Assembly (NCBI GenBank): GCA_016946835.1
Contig: JACVTC010000139.1
Coordinates: 215,501-279,500 of the forward strand
DNA from: Neocallimastix lanati (nom. inval.)
Lineage: Eukaryota > Neocallimastigomycota > Neocallimastigomycetes > Neocallimastigales > Neocallimastigaceae
Direction of reading: 5' to 3'
DNA: 64,000 nt
Shown here piece after piece: positions 47,103 to 59,665 of this stretch. The first letter of the stretch is position 1, and each line of letters starts with the position of its first letter. A program made the translations under genes and the position numbers. The notes beneath the pieces were generated by a model that was not told where the DNA came from, did not search any database, and was given only the letters and a program-made list of their open reading frames with translations.

Positions 47103-49864
47103 TTTTTGTTTTTGTTTTTGATGTTTTTTTAATATATTATTTTTTATTATATATTTTAATTTAATTGCTATTAATTATAGCATATTATGGTGACGATAAA
47201 TCATTTACTTCATATTCGGATAATCGTTCTATAAAAACAGAAAATATAACACCATCACCAAGTTTAGATCCAGGTGTGTCAGCAATTCCTCCAAAAAGAC
47301 CGCCACGTTATTATGAAATGAATAATAATAATCAAAAAAATGATGGATATGGACCTTCTCCTTCTTCATCTATTACATCAGGAGCAGTACCAGCAGTACC
47401 TCCAAGACGTCATTACAGAAATGAGCAATCTTCGTTATCAAGACCTCAAAGACGTCAAAGTTTAGAAATATCACCGGCACCACCAGCACCACCAAGAACA
47501 TCACAATCGCAACAAGGAAATAGAATTATTACCTCTAATACAAATTCACTTCCAGGTACTCCAAATTCTTTACCATCTGGTAATATAAATGGTAGTTATA
47601 ACAAAGATTTATCTTCAATTAATGATGATATGTTAAAATCAGAACCTGTATCTAAATCAAATACAGAAAAAACATCTAAATCTATTGTAGAAGAATCTAT
47701 TAAGGAAGATAAATTTGAGGATGATTTTGTTTATCATTCTGGTGATGTTAGAGAAAAGTTCCCATTAGTTTATCATTCTGCAAATATGTCTGAAATAGCT
47801 GCTAATTTTAGAAAAAGAATAAAATTGGTTAAACATATTAAAGATTCAATTGAGTATATGCGAAGTTTCTCAGGTTATGATGCTGTAACTGCTCTTGCTG
47901 ATATTCTTGGTACTGAAGATAGAAAGGTGGCTCAAACTATTGGTCAAGCATTAGAAGAACAAGATATGTTCCATGATGTTACTTATCTTCACAAATTATT
48001 AGATAGTCATTATCATTATTATCAATTTGAAGATTTAGCTAAGCCAATTGCTATTCTGGAAAGAAAGGAAACTGAAAGATTAAATCCAAATGATAGAAAG
48101 AGTTTAATGAGAAAATTAACTGAAAGAAGAGGTACAAGAAAGGAGTTTGAAGAAAATGATCCATATGGTGTTCTTGTTAATATTGCTAGATGTTATTCAC
48201 CAACATGTACCGATGATTCTCCTTGTTATTCTTACTCTTGTCCAAGAAGAAGAATTATGGAAACAATTACAGCAAAGGAAACTGCAGGTAGATTTGCTAA
48301 TATGGCAATGACTATTGGATTACAAACCACATGGTCAACATCACTTGGTAAATCTTATGTTAGTAAGATGTCTCGTGATGCTATTAAACGTCAGGAAATT
48401 ATATATGAATTTATTCGCACTGAGAAAGAATATGTAAATGATTTACAATCAGTAATTAAATATATGATTGGTCCATTGAGACATGGTAAAGTTCCAGGTG
48501 TTGATAATCGATTTGTTGACAGTGTTTTTGGTAATATAGAGGAAATTTCTCAAGTCAATGGTGACTTTTATGAAGCTCTTCGTAGAATTCAAAAGAGAAA
48601 ACCAATTTTAGAATCCATGGGTGATGTAGTTAAGGAACATGTTGCTAATTTTAAATGTTATATTAAATATGGCGAAAGTCAACCCTCTGCTAAACAAATA
48701 TTACAAGTTCAAAAGAATAAGAATGCTCAATTATCTGCCTTTCTAAAAGAATGTCAAAATATGCCACAATTTAGAAGATTACCAATTGAAAGTTTCTTAG
48801 CTAGACCAACCACAAGATTAGGACGTTATCCAATTCTTATTCGTGATATATTGAAGAATACTTCAAAAAATCATCGTGATCAAATATTATTAAAGGAAGC
48901 TAATACTACAATTGAAAATATTTTAAAAGAAGTTAATCAAGTAGCTGGTAAAGAAGCTAATCGTTTAAAGATGGATCAATGGTCTGAATTATTAAGATTT
49001 GAAAAGAAAAATGATATATCTGCCATTCATTTTGATGATCCTAAACGTGAATATATTCGTGAAGGTAAACTTTCACTTATTGTTCATAATTATGCTAATG
49101 AGCCTTCACTTGAAGTTACACTTCTTCTTTTAGACAATGTAACTATTATTACTTATGAAAAAAATGATAATTATCATATTTATGCTAAACCTATTCCAAT
49201 TTCACTCTTAACTATTAATCATTCAGAAGAAAAAAAATCTATTAAACCTCATGGTGAATCACATTCTAATAATAAGAAATTAGTTGTAAATAATCATACT
49301 AAAATTAATGATTATGGATCCATGGGTTATATTTTTACTCTTAAACATTTAGGTGTTGGAACATACCAATTTTTTACCCCAATTCTTTCAGAACAAAAAG
49401 CTTGGGTAGAAGCCATTCAAAAACAACAAGAATTATTACCTAAACCAATTGCAAAGGAAATAATCTTCTTTTCTCATACTAAATTGGATTCACCAGTTCA
49501 AACCATTCATCGTTTGAATAATGGTGCTCTTTTATTAGCCAATGATATTGGTATCTATGTTCTTATTAATAATTATATGATGAAACCATTATTACAATTA
49601 TCTAAAATTACACAAGTTGAATCTATGGAACAATTTGATTTAGTATTTGTTTTATCAAGTAAGATAATATTATTATTATTATTATTTTAATTTATATATA
49701 TATATAGATTATATTTATATATTATTTTTTTATCTTATTTTTATTTTATTCAATTTGTACTTTTCTAATTTAATATTTTACTATCTATTTAATTTAATTT
49801 AATTTTATTTTATTATATATATATAATTCCTTTTTTCTTATTATATTTTTTAATTTAATTTAAT

Positions 49865-49895
<31 letters not shown>

Positions 49896-50033
49896 TTTTA
49901 TCATTTTTATATTATATTTTATTTTTTTTTTTATTTCTACTTTATATAATTTATAAAATAATAATTATTAAATTATTATAAATCTAATTACGATTAATTA
50001 ATACATTAACAACATTAATTTTATTTTAATATC

Positions 50034-50064
<31 letters not shown>

Positions 50065-50074
50065 AATTATTATA

Positions 50075-50119
<45 letters not shown>

Positions 50120-50926
50120 TTAGATCATGAAACATATGCTTTTAGTATTAATTTATTACTTAAAGGTGTTTATACCAATCCACGTTATATTAAACATAAT
50201 AAAAAAATTAGTTCTAATGTCAGTTTTATTGCCACAGGTTTTTGTGATGAAAGATTCATATTATGTTGTGCAAAATCTTCTACAAGCAAAACAGTTGTAA
50301 AAATGTTCGAACCTAAAAGATTACTTTTAAATCCAAACTATAGAAAAACATATCAAAAGCTTTATCTTACTGGTGATGTAGTTACAAGCTTTAAGCAATT
50401 CTATATACCATCTGAAGGTGTAACTATTCGTTTCTTACGTCGTAGTCTTTGTGTTGCATGTATTAAGAGTTTTGAAGTTGTTAATGTAAAAAATCTTACA
50501 ACTCAAAGTTTATTAAATCCAAATGATATTGTATTTAAGAATTTACTTAAATCAGAATACTCTCCAATGAATATGTTTAAAACTCAACAAAATGACTTTT
50601 TACTTTGTTATAATAAAATCGGCTTCTTTATTGATAAAAATGGTAACCGTTCTCGACCAGATATATTCTTTAAATGGAATACTTCACCAAGAGCTTTTGC
50701 CTATAGATCCCCATATATTTATGTTATAAATGTAGAATATATGGCAATTTGGAATGAATTTGAAGCAAAAGAACCAAAACAAATTGTCCCCGGAAATAGT
50801 ATGCGTCTTCTTCTACATGATGAAAATAAAAATATTATTTATTCTAGAATTGAAGATGGAAAGCAACGCTTAGCCACAATTGAAATTATTAAATCTCCAC
50901 CAGTTGTTCAAACACAAAATCAATAA
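44426..50926 (+). CDS. Rho1 guanine-nucleotide exchange factor, Rom2-type (1834 aa, three exons)
   Basis: The three exons are 44426-46649, 47181-49658 and 50124-50926. Introns start GTAAAT and GTAAGA, end in TAG, and keep frame (phase 1 at both), giving one protein. The N-terminal third is Pro/Gln/Asn/Ser-rich, opening MHQAPPVPPRGGGRRAPPP, with a tandem PINQYSPQQQ repeat. A DEP domain follows at about 950-1030, then the fungal-type YSPTCTDDSPCYSYSCP. The DH (RhoGEF) domain is at about 1145-1330 (EIIYEFIRTEKEYVNDLQSV, LPIESFLARPTTRLGRYPIL). PH is at about 1365-1495, and a citron-homology domain runs from about 1510 to the end. Known relatives activate Rho1 at the cell cortex and so drive wall synthesis and polarised growth. 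Introns of about 530 and 465 bp, mostly T/A, are normal here. Confidence 0.95.
44721..44890 (+). repeat. In-frame 30-bp tandem repeat in the Rho1 GEF gene
   Basis: Six near-identical 30-bp units encode PINQYS(S/P)QQQ at about residues 100-155. The four central units are almost identical at DNA level, so copy number is likely to vary between strains. Confidence 0.9.
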
Positions 50927-51209
50927 AAATACCCACTAATTAAAAAAAAAAAAAAAAAAAAAAAAAACACATTAACAAAAATAATAATAATAATAATATA
51001 AAAATAAATAAATATAATTAAATTATATATTATAAATTATATAAATTAAAACATATAAGCAAATAAAGATAACTCAATATATATTTATATTTTTTTAATT
51101 CTTTTTATTATTAAAAAAAAAAACTAATTATATTATTAATACTAATAATTAATAAAAAAAATAATATTAATAAATATATATAATTTTATTAAATAAATTT
51201 AAATAAATG

Positions 51210-51249
<40 letters not shown>

Positions 51250-51916
51250 TAAAATTAAAACAATAGTTATAATATACGGACTAACGAACAAACAGAAAAA
51301 ACCAGCAAATAATAAATAAATAAATGAAAAAAATAAATAAATAAATAAAAATAAATAAAAAATACATATATAAATATATAAAATTAAAATAAAATATATA
51401 AAAAATAAAAAATAAAATAATAAAATAATAAAATAAAATATATAAAAATAAATGATTGAATAAATAAATAAAATATATATATTTAAAATAAATAGATAAA
51501 TAAATAAATAAATTCATTTAATTTAGTAAAAAAATATATATATATATATATTAAAAATAATAAGGAAAAAAAAAAAAATAGATAGAATTACTTTCTTTCT
51601 GCTAATAAATAATATTTAAGTATATTTTAAAAATATATATTATTATAAATTTTAAAGTAATATTAAAATTTATATATAACTACACAAAATTTTTAAAATA
51701 TTATTTAAATAATAGCAATAATCAAATAAAAAAATATAATATAATATAATAAAAAATAAAAAATTTTAATAAAAATAAAATTTAAGAGACTATTATTTAA
51801 TTATATATTAAATTTAATTTGATATTTTTAAATGATTGTTTTTTAAAATTTAAGAGACCATTATTTAATTTATTAAATTTAATATGAAGATGATATTTCT
51901 AAATGAATCTAAGAAA

Positions 51917-51948
<32 letters not shown>

Positions 51949-52250
51949 GAAAGTTTAATTTATTTATTTTGGATTTAATAAAAGAATTGGTATTTACTTA
52001 ATAAATAAATAACTAAATAGTTTTCTTGCTTAATTTTATTATATTATTATATTTTACTTCTTTTATTTTTTTTATTTGAATTTAATCTTTTAAATGAATT
52101 ATTATTATTTTTATTTTTTAAAAATATATGCATAAAAAAGCTAACCCCTAATCCGCTTCTCACCATAGATTTTATTATTATATAAATAATAAAATTTTCA
52201 TATAAAAAATCGTTGTTTAACATATAAAACATACAAAAATTAAAAATAAT
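50927..52250. other. Intergenic region after the Rho1 GEF gene, no gene seen
   Basis: Homopolymers (A runs at 50941-50967 and 51211-51247, T run at 51919-51949) and TA/AAAT repeats. Short frames here are low-complexity. Confidence 0.6.
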
Positions 52251-52252
52251 TA

Positions 52253-52359
52253 TTTTATTTATTGATTTATTGATTTAATAGATTGATCTAATAAAAAACA
52301 TAATTGATTTATTGATTTAATAGATTGATCTAATAAAAAACATAATTGATTTATTGATT
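52253..52359. repeat. About 50-bp tandem repeat
   Basis: A unit containing TTGATTTATTGATTTAATAG and ATTGATCTAATAAAAAACAT is present twice plus a partial third copy. Confidence 0.8.
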
Positions 52360-52365
52360 AGTTTT

Positions 52366-52745
52366 AAGGAAGAGACATTCATCCATGGTAAAATTAATGT
52401 ATCCTTTCTTATGCATAAAATTATTTTCGGCTTCAGCTAAAGTAAGTAAACTTTCATTAGAAATAGTACTATAGAAACAACGATTAGAGAAAGAATTGGT
52501 CTACCTAAATTGCTTTGAATTCGCTAAGAGCATAGTTTACATTATCGTTCTTAGCTCAATCTAAAGTATAAATATTTCACATACAAGAATAAATGTAACC
52601 ATGACTCTTAAGAGTATTGGCAATTTCATGATCATCTGCATCAGCATCATATGGAGGAGAAGGTTGGCTTCTTACTAATGCATTTAGAAGATGTCTTCTC
52701 TCTATTGATTGTCTTGGTGAAAGGTATTTTAAGACAATTTTTTTT
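52366..52745 (-). pseudogene. Decayed fragment of an unidentified protein
   Basis: The minus strand reads KYLSPRQSIERRHLLNALV, then DADADDHEIANTLKSHGYIY, then two TGA stops that could be former Trp codons, and AKNDNVNYALSEFKAI. After a stop and a frameshift comes NESLLTLAEAENNFMHKKGY ending in TAA. Composition is clearly protein-like and GC-richer than the surroundings. I do not recognise the family. It lies directly beside a copia remnant on the other strand. Confidence 0.5.
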
Positions 52746-52789
52746 ATAATAAGAATAATATCAACATTGCCTCGATTTATAATAAAAGA

Positions 52790-55068
52790 GGAAATAGGCT
52801 ATATTCAATTAAGTCTATCAAAAACAGAATTTATAAATAAACTATATAAAAGCTCTCTCAATAGAGTAAATAAATTGTTTGAATTTATTCATCTGGATAT
52901 TTTCAATGTTCCTGATCATATATGGAAATAAATTTATTATAAAAATTCTTGACAACTACTTAAGATCAAAATCCTTTTTCAATCTTTTACAATAAAAATG
53001 AAAATAAACAAAATAATAATTATAATTCAAATGAAAATATTTCAAAAAGCATGATTAATGAGGAAAATGCAAGTAATACAAAAGATATATTGAATAATAT
53101 ATTAATCAAACTAATAATTTAAATGAAAACGATATTTCAATTTTAAAATTTGTTTATCCATCAAAATTAAATTATTAAAATATAGATAAAAATATTCAAA
53201 ATTTTAATCATAAAGTAAACAAAGAAAATGATTCTTTAAATAATCATGGAGTTTTAGATGAATTTTTAAAGTTAAATGATTTATCAAAGAACAATAATAA
53301 TATAAAAGATAAATTAAATTTAATTGAAAGTAACGAAAATAAAAATGAAAATTTAAATTATAATTTGAACAATAATTAAAAAAAATAATAATGATGTTAA
53401 ATATAAATAAATATAATTTAAGTACATTTAATAATATTGGCAAAAATAACCGTAACAAAAATATTTCAAATGTAAAAAATCAATTTGAAAATATAATTTT
53501 CAACGAGAAACATGAAAATGATAAAATAAATAAATTATAATACCCAAAGAAAAGAAAATTTATAGATATAAATGAAAATAAAATTAAGTTATCCAATTAT
53601 GAAAATTTAGCTGAAATAATTAATATAATAACATACTATTCAGAATTGAACTTAAAAGAAACGTAATATTTTAATGATATTTATAATAAAAGGGAAAATA
53701 AAGATGGTTAAAAACAATAAATGACGAACATGAGAAATTTAAAGTATATAAAATAGTAGATTAAGTTCCTTCTGACTCAAATGTAATCATTACTTGTTGG
53801 ATATTTACCTATAAAGGAGATTCACAAGGAAACATAGTAAAAAGAAAGCTTAGTTAGTTGCTCATGGATTTTTACAAATATAAAGCACCAACTATATACT
53901 TTCTCAGCAGCGTATCCAAATGTTGACTAAGAAATAGAAATATATATGGAATCACCAGAAGGGGATGATAGTTATAAGAAAAAATACTGGAAATTGAACA
54001 AAGCTTTTCATGGACTAAAATAGACTGTTTGCGCTTGTAATAACACATTTAATAGAATGATAATAGAATTTAACTTTATTAGATTAAGAAGGGAACCGTG
54101 TATTTATATAAAGGAGAATAGAGAAGGTAAAATAATTCGTTTATTAGCTGGTAGATGATATTCTCATAACAGGTATTAAAGTTAAATTATGAAAAACAAA
54201 AGAATGCATAAAAGTTAAATTTAATATTACTGATGTAGGTAAGGCAGATTATATGATAGGTTTTAAATTTGAAAAACAAAATGATTGTTATTTAATCCAT
54301 CAAGAAAAATACATTAAAAACCTTTTAAAAAAATTTAAAATCGATAAATACACTCCTTGTTCAAATATGTGCCTATACAAACAGAGAATTGAAAAAAAGG
54401 AAATATGATGAAAGTTTATAAAGAAAAACTATTGGATGTCTATTATACTTAGTTGGATGTATTAGATCGTATATACTCTTTGCTGTTAATAAAGCTTCTA
54501 GACGTGCAAGCAACCCAAATTTAAAAGATTAGATTAATGTCATTAAAATTTTCAGATACTTAAAAGGTAATCCTAAATATGATTTAAAATACAAAAATAA
54601 CTATAAACTTGACATTTATATAGATGCAGATTATAGTGGAGACACATAAACTAGGAAATCAACAATAGGATATATAATCATGATGAATAGGTTATCAATA
54701 TGTTAGTATTCAAAACTAAAAATTGTGTATCAACTTCTACTATGGAAAGCAAATATTATACTATAGATGAATGTGAAAGATATTGTTTATAGTATAAAAA
54801 TATTTTTAAAGAACTTAATATGAACATAAAATATGCAGAAATAAAAACAGATAATAAAGCTGTTATTCAAAACTGGATTAATCAAACAATAAACCCTAAA
54901 TCAAAACATATTGACATTAAATATCACCATATTAGAGAACTTATTATAAAGGGTGATATAAGACCAAAACACAATAGAACAAATGCCAACTTAGCCGATG
55001 ATTTTATCAAATATCATATCAATACATTAATTACTAAATTCAGAGAATCAATACTTACGAAGTTTTAA
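52790..55068 (+). pseudogene. Ty1/copia element 2, pol remnant
   Basis: An integrase start (KLFEFIHLDIFN near 52900) is followed by a large deletion of the integrase core, then an Asn/Lys-rich linker. The reverse transcriptase has LVAHGFLQI, EIYMESPEG, KLNKAFHGLK and VDDILITG. RNase H follows with TIGCLLYLVGCIRSYILFAV and YLKGNPKYDLKY, and the C-terminus (54820-55068) with KHIDIKYHHIRELIIKG. About ten stops interrupt it, many at Gln or Trp positions of the family (GLK-stop for GLKQ, KD-stop-INV for W). A polypurine tract (TTAGGAGGAA, 55081-55090) and LTR follow. Confidence 0.85.
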
Positions 55069-55090
55069 TCATATTTAACTTTAGGAGGAA

Positions 55091-55350
55091 TGTTAAGATA
55101 TTATGAATTATTTAATAAAGTTTAATAATTTTTATATCTATTAATAATATATTTTATATATAAGTACTCGAATGAATACATGTATAATTTATGTAAATGT
55201 TCAATTATTTATTAGTATGAGTAATACTATATAAAAGTATATATAAAATATTCATCATTAATATTATTAATAGTTAAGTGTTCTAATAAATAAAAATGTT
55301 TATAAAATAAAAATAATATTTTGTGTATTAATTTTATTAATATTATTTAA
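55091..55350 (+). mobile_element. 3' LTR of copia element 2 (end uncertain)
   Basis: Starts TGTTAAGATATTATG right after the polypurine tract and has a TATA box (ACTATATAAAAG near 55228). The matching TTAACA end was not found, so the right border is approximate and the LTR may be truncated by the next remnant. Confidence 0.6.
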
Positions 55351-55399
55351 AATTTAAATTACTATTATTTAATTTATTTTTGTATATAGTAATATCAAA

Positions 55400-56220
55400 A
55401 AGAAAAGGTGAATTGATATTATTTTCTCCAATTTCATTATTGGGGTTAAAATCAAAATATTCTAAAGGAGAAGTAGGTGAAGAAATATTATCGGGAGAGT
55501 CTTTGTAAAAGTCAACATATCTTAAAAGAATAACTATTCTATTAATAATATCATAAATTTTATAGACAGTATAATTATATTCATCATATCCTAAAAATTT
55601 ACCTGGAAGAGAAGTACCTTTTAATTTGGTGTGGAACTATTTTGGAATGTAAAAGAAACACTTGCATCCAAAAAATTTTAAAATGATTAGTATCAGCTTT
55701 TTCATTACATAAAATTTCATATGGTGTTTTATTATTAAATTTGTGAGGTAAACAATTATGACTATAATTAGTGATGGTAACAATATCTTTCCAAAAACGA
55801 TGACTTAATTTTCTTCCTTTAATAAAGCAGTATCATTATTAATGAAAGTTTCTTGAAAATGTTCAGCTTTACCATTTTGAAGAGGTGTTTTTTTGATGGA
55901 AGTATTATGAATAATTCCTTTATCAAAAAAAAAAATTTCTTAAAATTATTATTGTCAAATTCAAGACCTTTATCTGTTTTAATATGTTTTAGATGTGTAT
56001 TAAAGATATTTGTGACCTGATAACATCATTCATTAAATTATACTCAACTATAACACGTGTATTTATATAAAATAGACAAAAAATATTTATTTCTATAAAC
56101 TTGAATAATAAGAGGCTTGCAAAGTATCCATAATCAGTTTTACAAAATTTTTCTTTGTGATCATATTTGCCACAATTTTTACATTTAACTGAATTTAATT
56201 TATTATTAGACATTTCAAAA
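55400..56220 (-). pseudogene. Ty1/copia element 3, gag zinc knuckle and integrase remnant
   Basis: The minus strand from 56213 encodes a CCHC knuckle (CKNCGKYDHKEKFC). After a gap, integrase pieces follow: KTDKGLEFDNNNFKKF, NTSIKKTPLQNGKAEHFQET and ILKFFGCKCFFYIPK. Several frameshifts and stops occur. Protease and reverse transcriptase are absent. It runs opposite to element 2, so it is a separate insertion. Confidence 0.78.
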
Positions 56221-56282
56221 CTAAGGCCATTGCTTTGTTCAATTTCTCTATCAATTCTCTGTTTGACTTTTTATAAATATTA

Positions 56283-56545
56283 TTATTTTAATAAAAAGTA
56301 TTAAAATATATATTTAAAAATTAAATATTATTTAACAAAAATATTAAAATAAAATACTATTTTTTTTATTATTTTAACAAAAATTATTATAAAAACATAT
56401 CTTTAAAAATAAATATTATTTAATATTTGATTATTATTTTAACAAAAAATATATTAAAATATATTTTTAAAATTAAATATTATTTTTTTTTTATCATTTT
56501 AATAAAAAAAATTAAATATACTTTTAAAATTAATATCCACTTATT
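56283..56545. repeat. About 75-bp AT-rich tandem repeat
   Basis: Roughly three to four diverged units built around TTATTTTAACAAAAA and TTTTTAAAATTAAATATTATT. Confidence 0.6.
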
Positions 56546-56693
56546 AAATATAACATAAGCTACTCTTATATAAATGGTTTATTGAAGTACGCCATAGACC
56601 ATATACAGTCAGGTTCCGAAATACAACATTCTTATATTTATTCATGTAAAAATACTTGATTATTCATTAAAACTATAATAACTTTCTCAATCA

Positions 56694-56937
56694 CTTCTCT
56701 TAATTCAGAGAAATGTATTATTTATATATTATTTAATTATAATCTCTTAATTCAGAAAAATATATTATGTTTATGTTATTTAATTATAATCTCTTAATTC
56801 AGAGAAATGTATTATTTTTATGTTATTTAATTATAATATCTCAATTCAGAGAAATGTATTATTTTTATGTTATTTAATTATAATATCTCAATTCAGAGAA
56901 ATGTATTATTTTTATGTTATTTAATTATAATTAAATA
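56694..56937. repeat. About 57-bp minisatellite
   Basis: Four to five units containing TTAATTCAGAGAAATGTATT and TATGTTATTTAATTATAAT. The last two full units are nearly identical. Confidence 0.85.
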
Positions 56938-57390
56938 TTTAATTAGTTGTTCTTGTGATTAAAATAATATTTAATGAGTTTTTATGATTCTTGTGATTAA
57001 AATACTATTTAGATAAATATTATAAATATTAATAATTATTATTTAAGGAAAAGGTTAATAGTTGTATATAGATAAATATTAAATAATAAGAATATAATTA
57101 AAACATTGATTTATATAAATTTTATTATTTTTTATTAATATTTAAGGAAATAGTTAATAGCTATATTAAGATAAATATGAAATATAATTAAAACATTGAT
57201 TTATAAATATTATTTTTTTATTTTATTAATTATAAGTATGATTAATATAGAGAAATCAAACTACTTTTTAAGAAGAATGTGGTGCATTTCACCAATTTTT
57301 ATAATACAAATTTTCAATATGCCATTTTTTTTAATGGCATGTAATATTTATTGCTAACGTCATAAAAGATTTTTATATAATTATATATAA

Positions 57391-58352
57391 AATAAAATAA
57401 AATAAAATAAAATAAAATAAAAAGTAGAATATTAAATAAGAAAGTACAGATTGAATAAAATAAAATAAAATAAAATAAAATAAAATAAAATAAAATAAAA
57501 TAAAATAAAATAAAATAAAATAAAAAGTAGAATATTAAATAAGAAAGTACAGATTGAATAAAATAAAATAAAATAAAATAAAATAAAATAAAATAAAATA
57601 AAATAAAATAAAATAAAATAAAATAAAATAAAATAAAATAAAATAAAATAAAATAAAATAAAATAAAATAAAATAAAATAAAATAAAATAAAATAAAATA
57701 AAATAAAATAAAATAAAATAAAATAAAATAAAATAAAATAAAATAAAATAAAATAAAATAAAATAAAATAAAATAAAATAAAATAAATAGTAGAAATATA
57801 AATATAAAGTACAGATTGAATAAAATAAAATAAAATAAAATAAAATAAAATAAATAGTAGAAATATAAATATAAAGTACAGATTGAATAAAATAAAATAA
57901 AATAAAATAAAATAAAATAAATAGTAGAAATATAAATATAAAGTACAGATTGAATAAAATAAAATAAAATAAAATAAAATAAAATAAAATAAAATAAAAT
58001 AAAATAAAATAAAATAAATAGTAGAAATATAAATATAAAGTACAGATTGAATAAAATAAAATAAAATAAAATAAAATAAAATAAATAGTAGAAATATAAA
58101 TATAAAGTACAGATTGAATAAAATAAAATAAAATAAAATAAAATAAAATAAATAGTAGAAATATAAATATAAAGTACAGATTGAATAAAATAAAATAAAA
58201 TAAAATAAAATAAAATAAATAGTAGAAATATAAATATAAAGTACAGATTGAATAAAATAAAATAAAATAAAATAAAATAAAATAAAATAAAATAAAATAA
58301 AATAAAATAAAATAAAATAAAATAAAATAAAATAAAATAAAATAAAATAAAT
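57391..58352 (+). repeat. AAAAT satellite with spacers, left arm
   Basis: Both spacer types of the 8491-9710 array occur here at several positions. The long minus-strand frame through it is not a gene. Confidence 0.95.
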
Positions 58353-58514
58353 AAATTGTCAAAAATAACAATTGAGTTACTCAGAATATATAATTAAGAT
58401 AGTTTATTATAGTTTTTTGCAACATTACTAGTTTATGCTATTATAATATAATATTTCATTTAATTTTAATAGTTATTATAGATTATATAGTTCTAATTTA
58501 GTTCTATTTAAAGA

Positions 58515-59340
58515 CTATTTATTTTATTTTATTTTATTTTATTCAATCTGTACTTTATATTCATATTTCTACTATTTATTTTATTTTATTTTATTTTTAT
58601 TAATACTTTACTCTCTTATATTACTACACTATTTATTTTATTTTATTTTATTTTTATTAATACTTTACTTTCTTATATTACTACACTATTTATTTTATTT
58701 TATTTTATTTTTATTAATACTTTACTCTCTTATATTACTACACTATTTATTTTATTTTATTTTATTTTTATTAATACTTTACTTTCTTATATTACTACAC
58801 TATTTATTTTATTTTATTTTATTTTTATTAATACTTTACTTTCTTATATTATTACACTATTTATTTTATTTTATTTTTATTAATACTTTACTTTCTTATA
58901 TTATTACACTATTTATTTTATTTTATTTTATTTTATTTTATTTTATTTTATTTTATTTTATTTTATTTTATTTTATTTTATTTTATTTTATTTTATTTTA
59001 TTTTATTTTATTTTATTTTATTTTATTTTATTTTATTTTATTTTATTTTATTTTATTTTATTTTATTTTATTTTATTTTATTTTATTCAATCTGTACTTT
59101 ATATTCATATTCTACTATTTATTTTATTTTATTTTATTCAATCTCTACTTTATATTCATATTCTACTATTTATTTTATTTTATTTTATTCAATCTGTACT
59201 TTATATTCATATTCTACTATTTATTTTATTTTATTTTATTCAATCTGTACTTTATATTCATATTCTACTATTTATTTTATTTTATTTTATTTTATTCAAT
59301 CTGTACTTTATATTTATATTCTAAAAAAAATATTTTATTT
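58515..59340 (-). repeat. AAAAT satellite in inverse orientation, right arm
   Basis: ATTTT runs with reversed spacers (TTCAATCTGTACTTTATATT..) plus a second, ladder-like unit AATACTTTACTCTCTTATAT.. repeated six times (58600-58910). Confidence 0.93.
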
Positions 59341-59665
59341 TATTTTATTTATATACTTATATTATTACATTCTTTATTTATTTATTTATTTTTACATATA
59401 ATTGTATTAAATTTTTTATGGGGTTAACAAAAATTTCACAAGCCATTAAAAATATATGGCGTATTGAAAATTTGTATTATAAAAATTGACGAAATGCACC
59501 ACATAGGGTGCATTTCGCCAGCGTATCCCTATACAATAATTCATAAGCAGTGGGTTTTTTTAATAATGGTTGTTTAGTAAAATTTATTAATAAAATTATA
59601 ATATCCGTCAATTAAAATAATAATTCTAATTCCTAAAATTTACAAGAGAGTCCTCGATTTCTAAT

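Larger units (their letters stand above)
57277..59504. mobile_element. Terminal-inverted-repeat element filled with inverted AAAAT satellite
   Basis: Ends are about 62-bp inverted repeats: left ATGTGGTGCATTTCACC.. (57277-57340), right the same in reverse (59443-59504), sharing TTTTTATAATACAAATTTTC. The termini resemble those of the Mutator-like element at 8158 (GTGTGCATTTCG). Between them are only satellite and spacer: AAAAT runs at 57391-58352 and their inverse at 58515-59340. No coding content was seen, so it would be non-autonomous. No clear 9-bp target duplication was found. Confidence 0.75.

Noticed and set aside
22739-55068. TGA and TAG at Trp and Gln sites as evidence of a variant nuclear code
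   Set aside because: The intact genes here encode Trp with TGG and end normally with no internal TGA or TAG; the affected loci also have frameshifts, so they are pseudogenes.
57535-58371. Minus-strand frame of 278 codons
   Set aside because: It is the translation of the AAAAT satellite and its spacers, with no start context or conserved protein.
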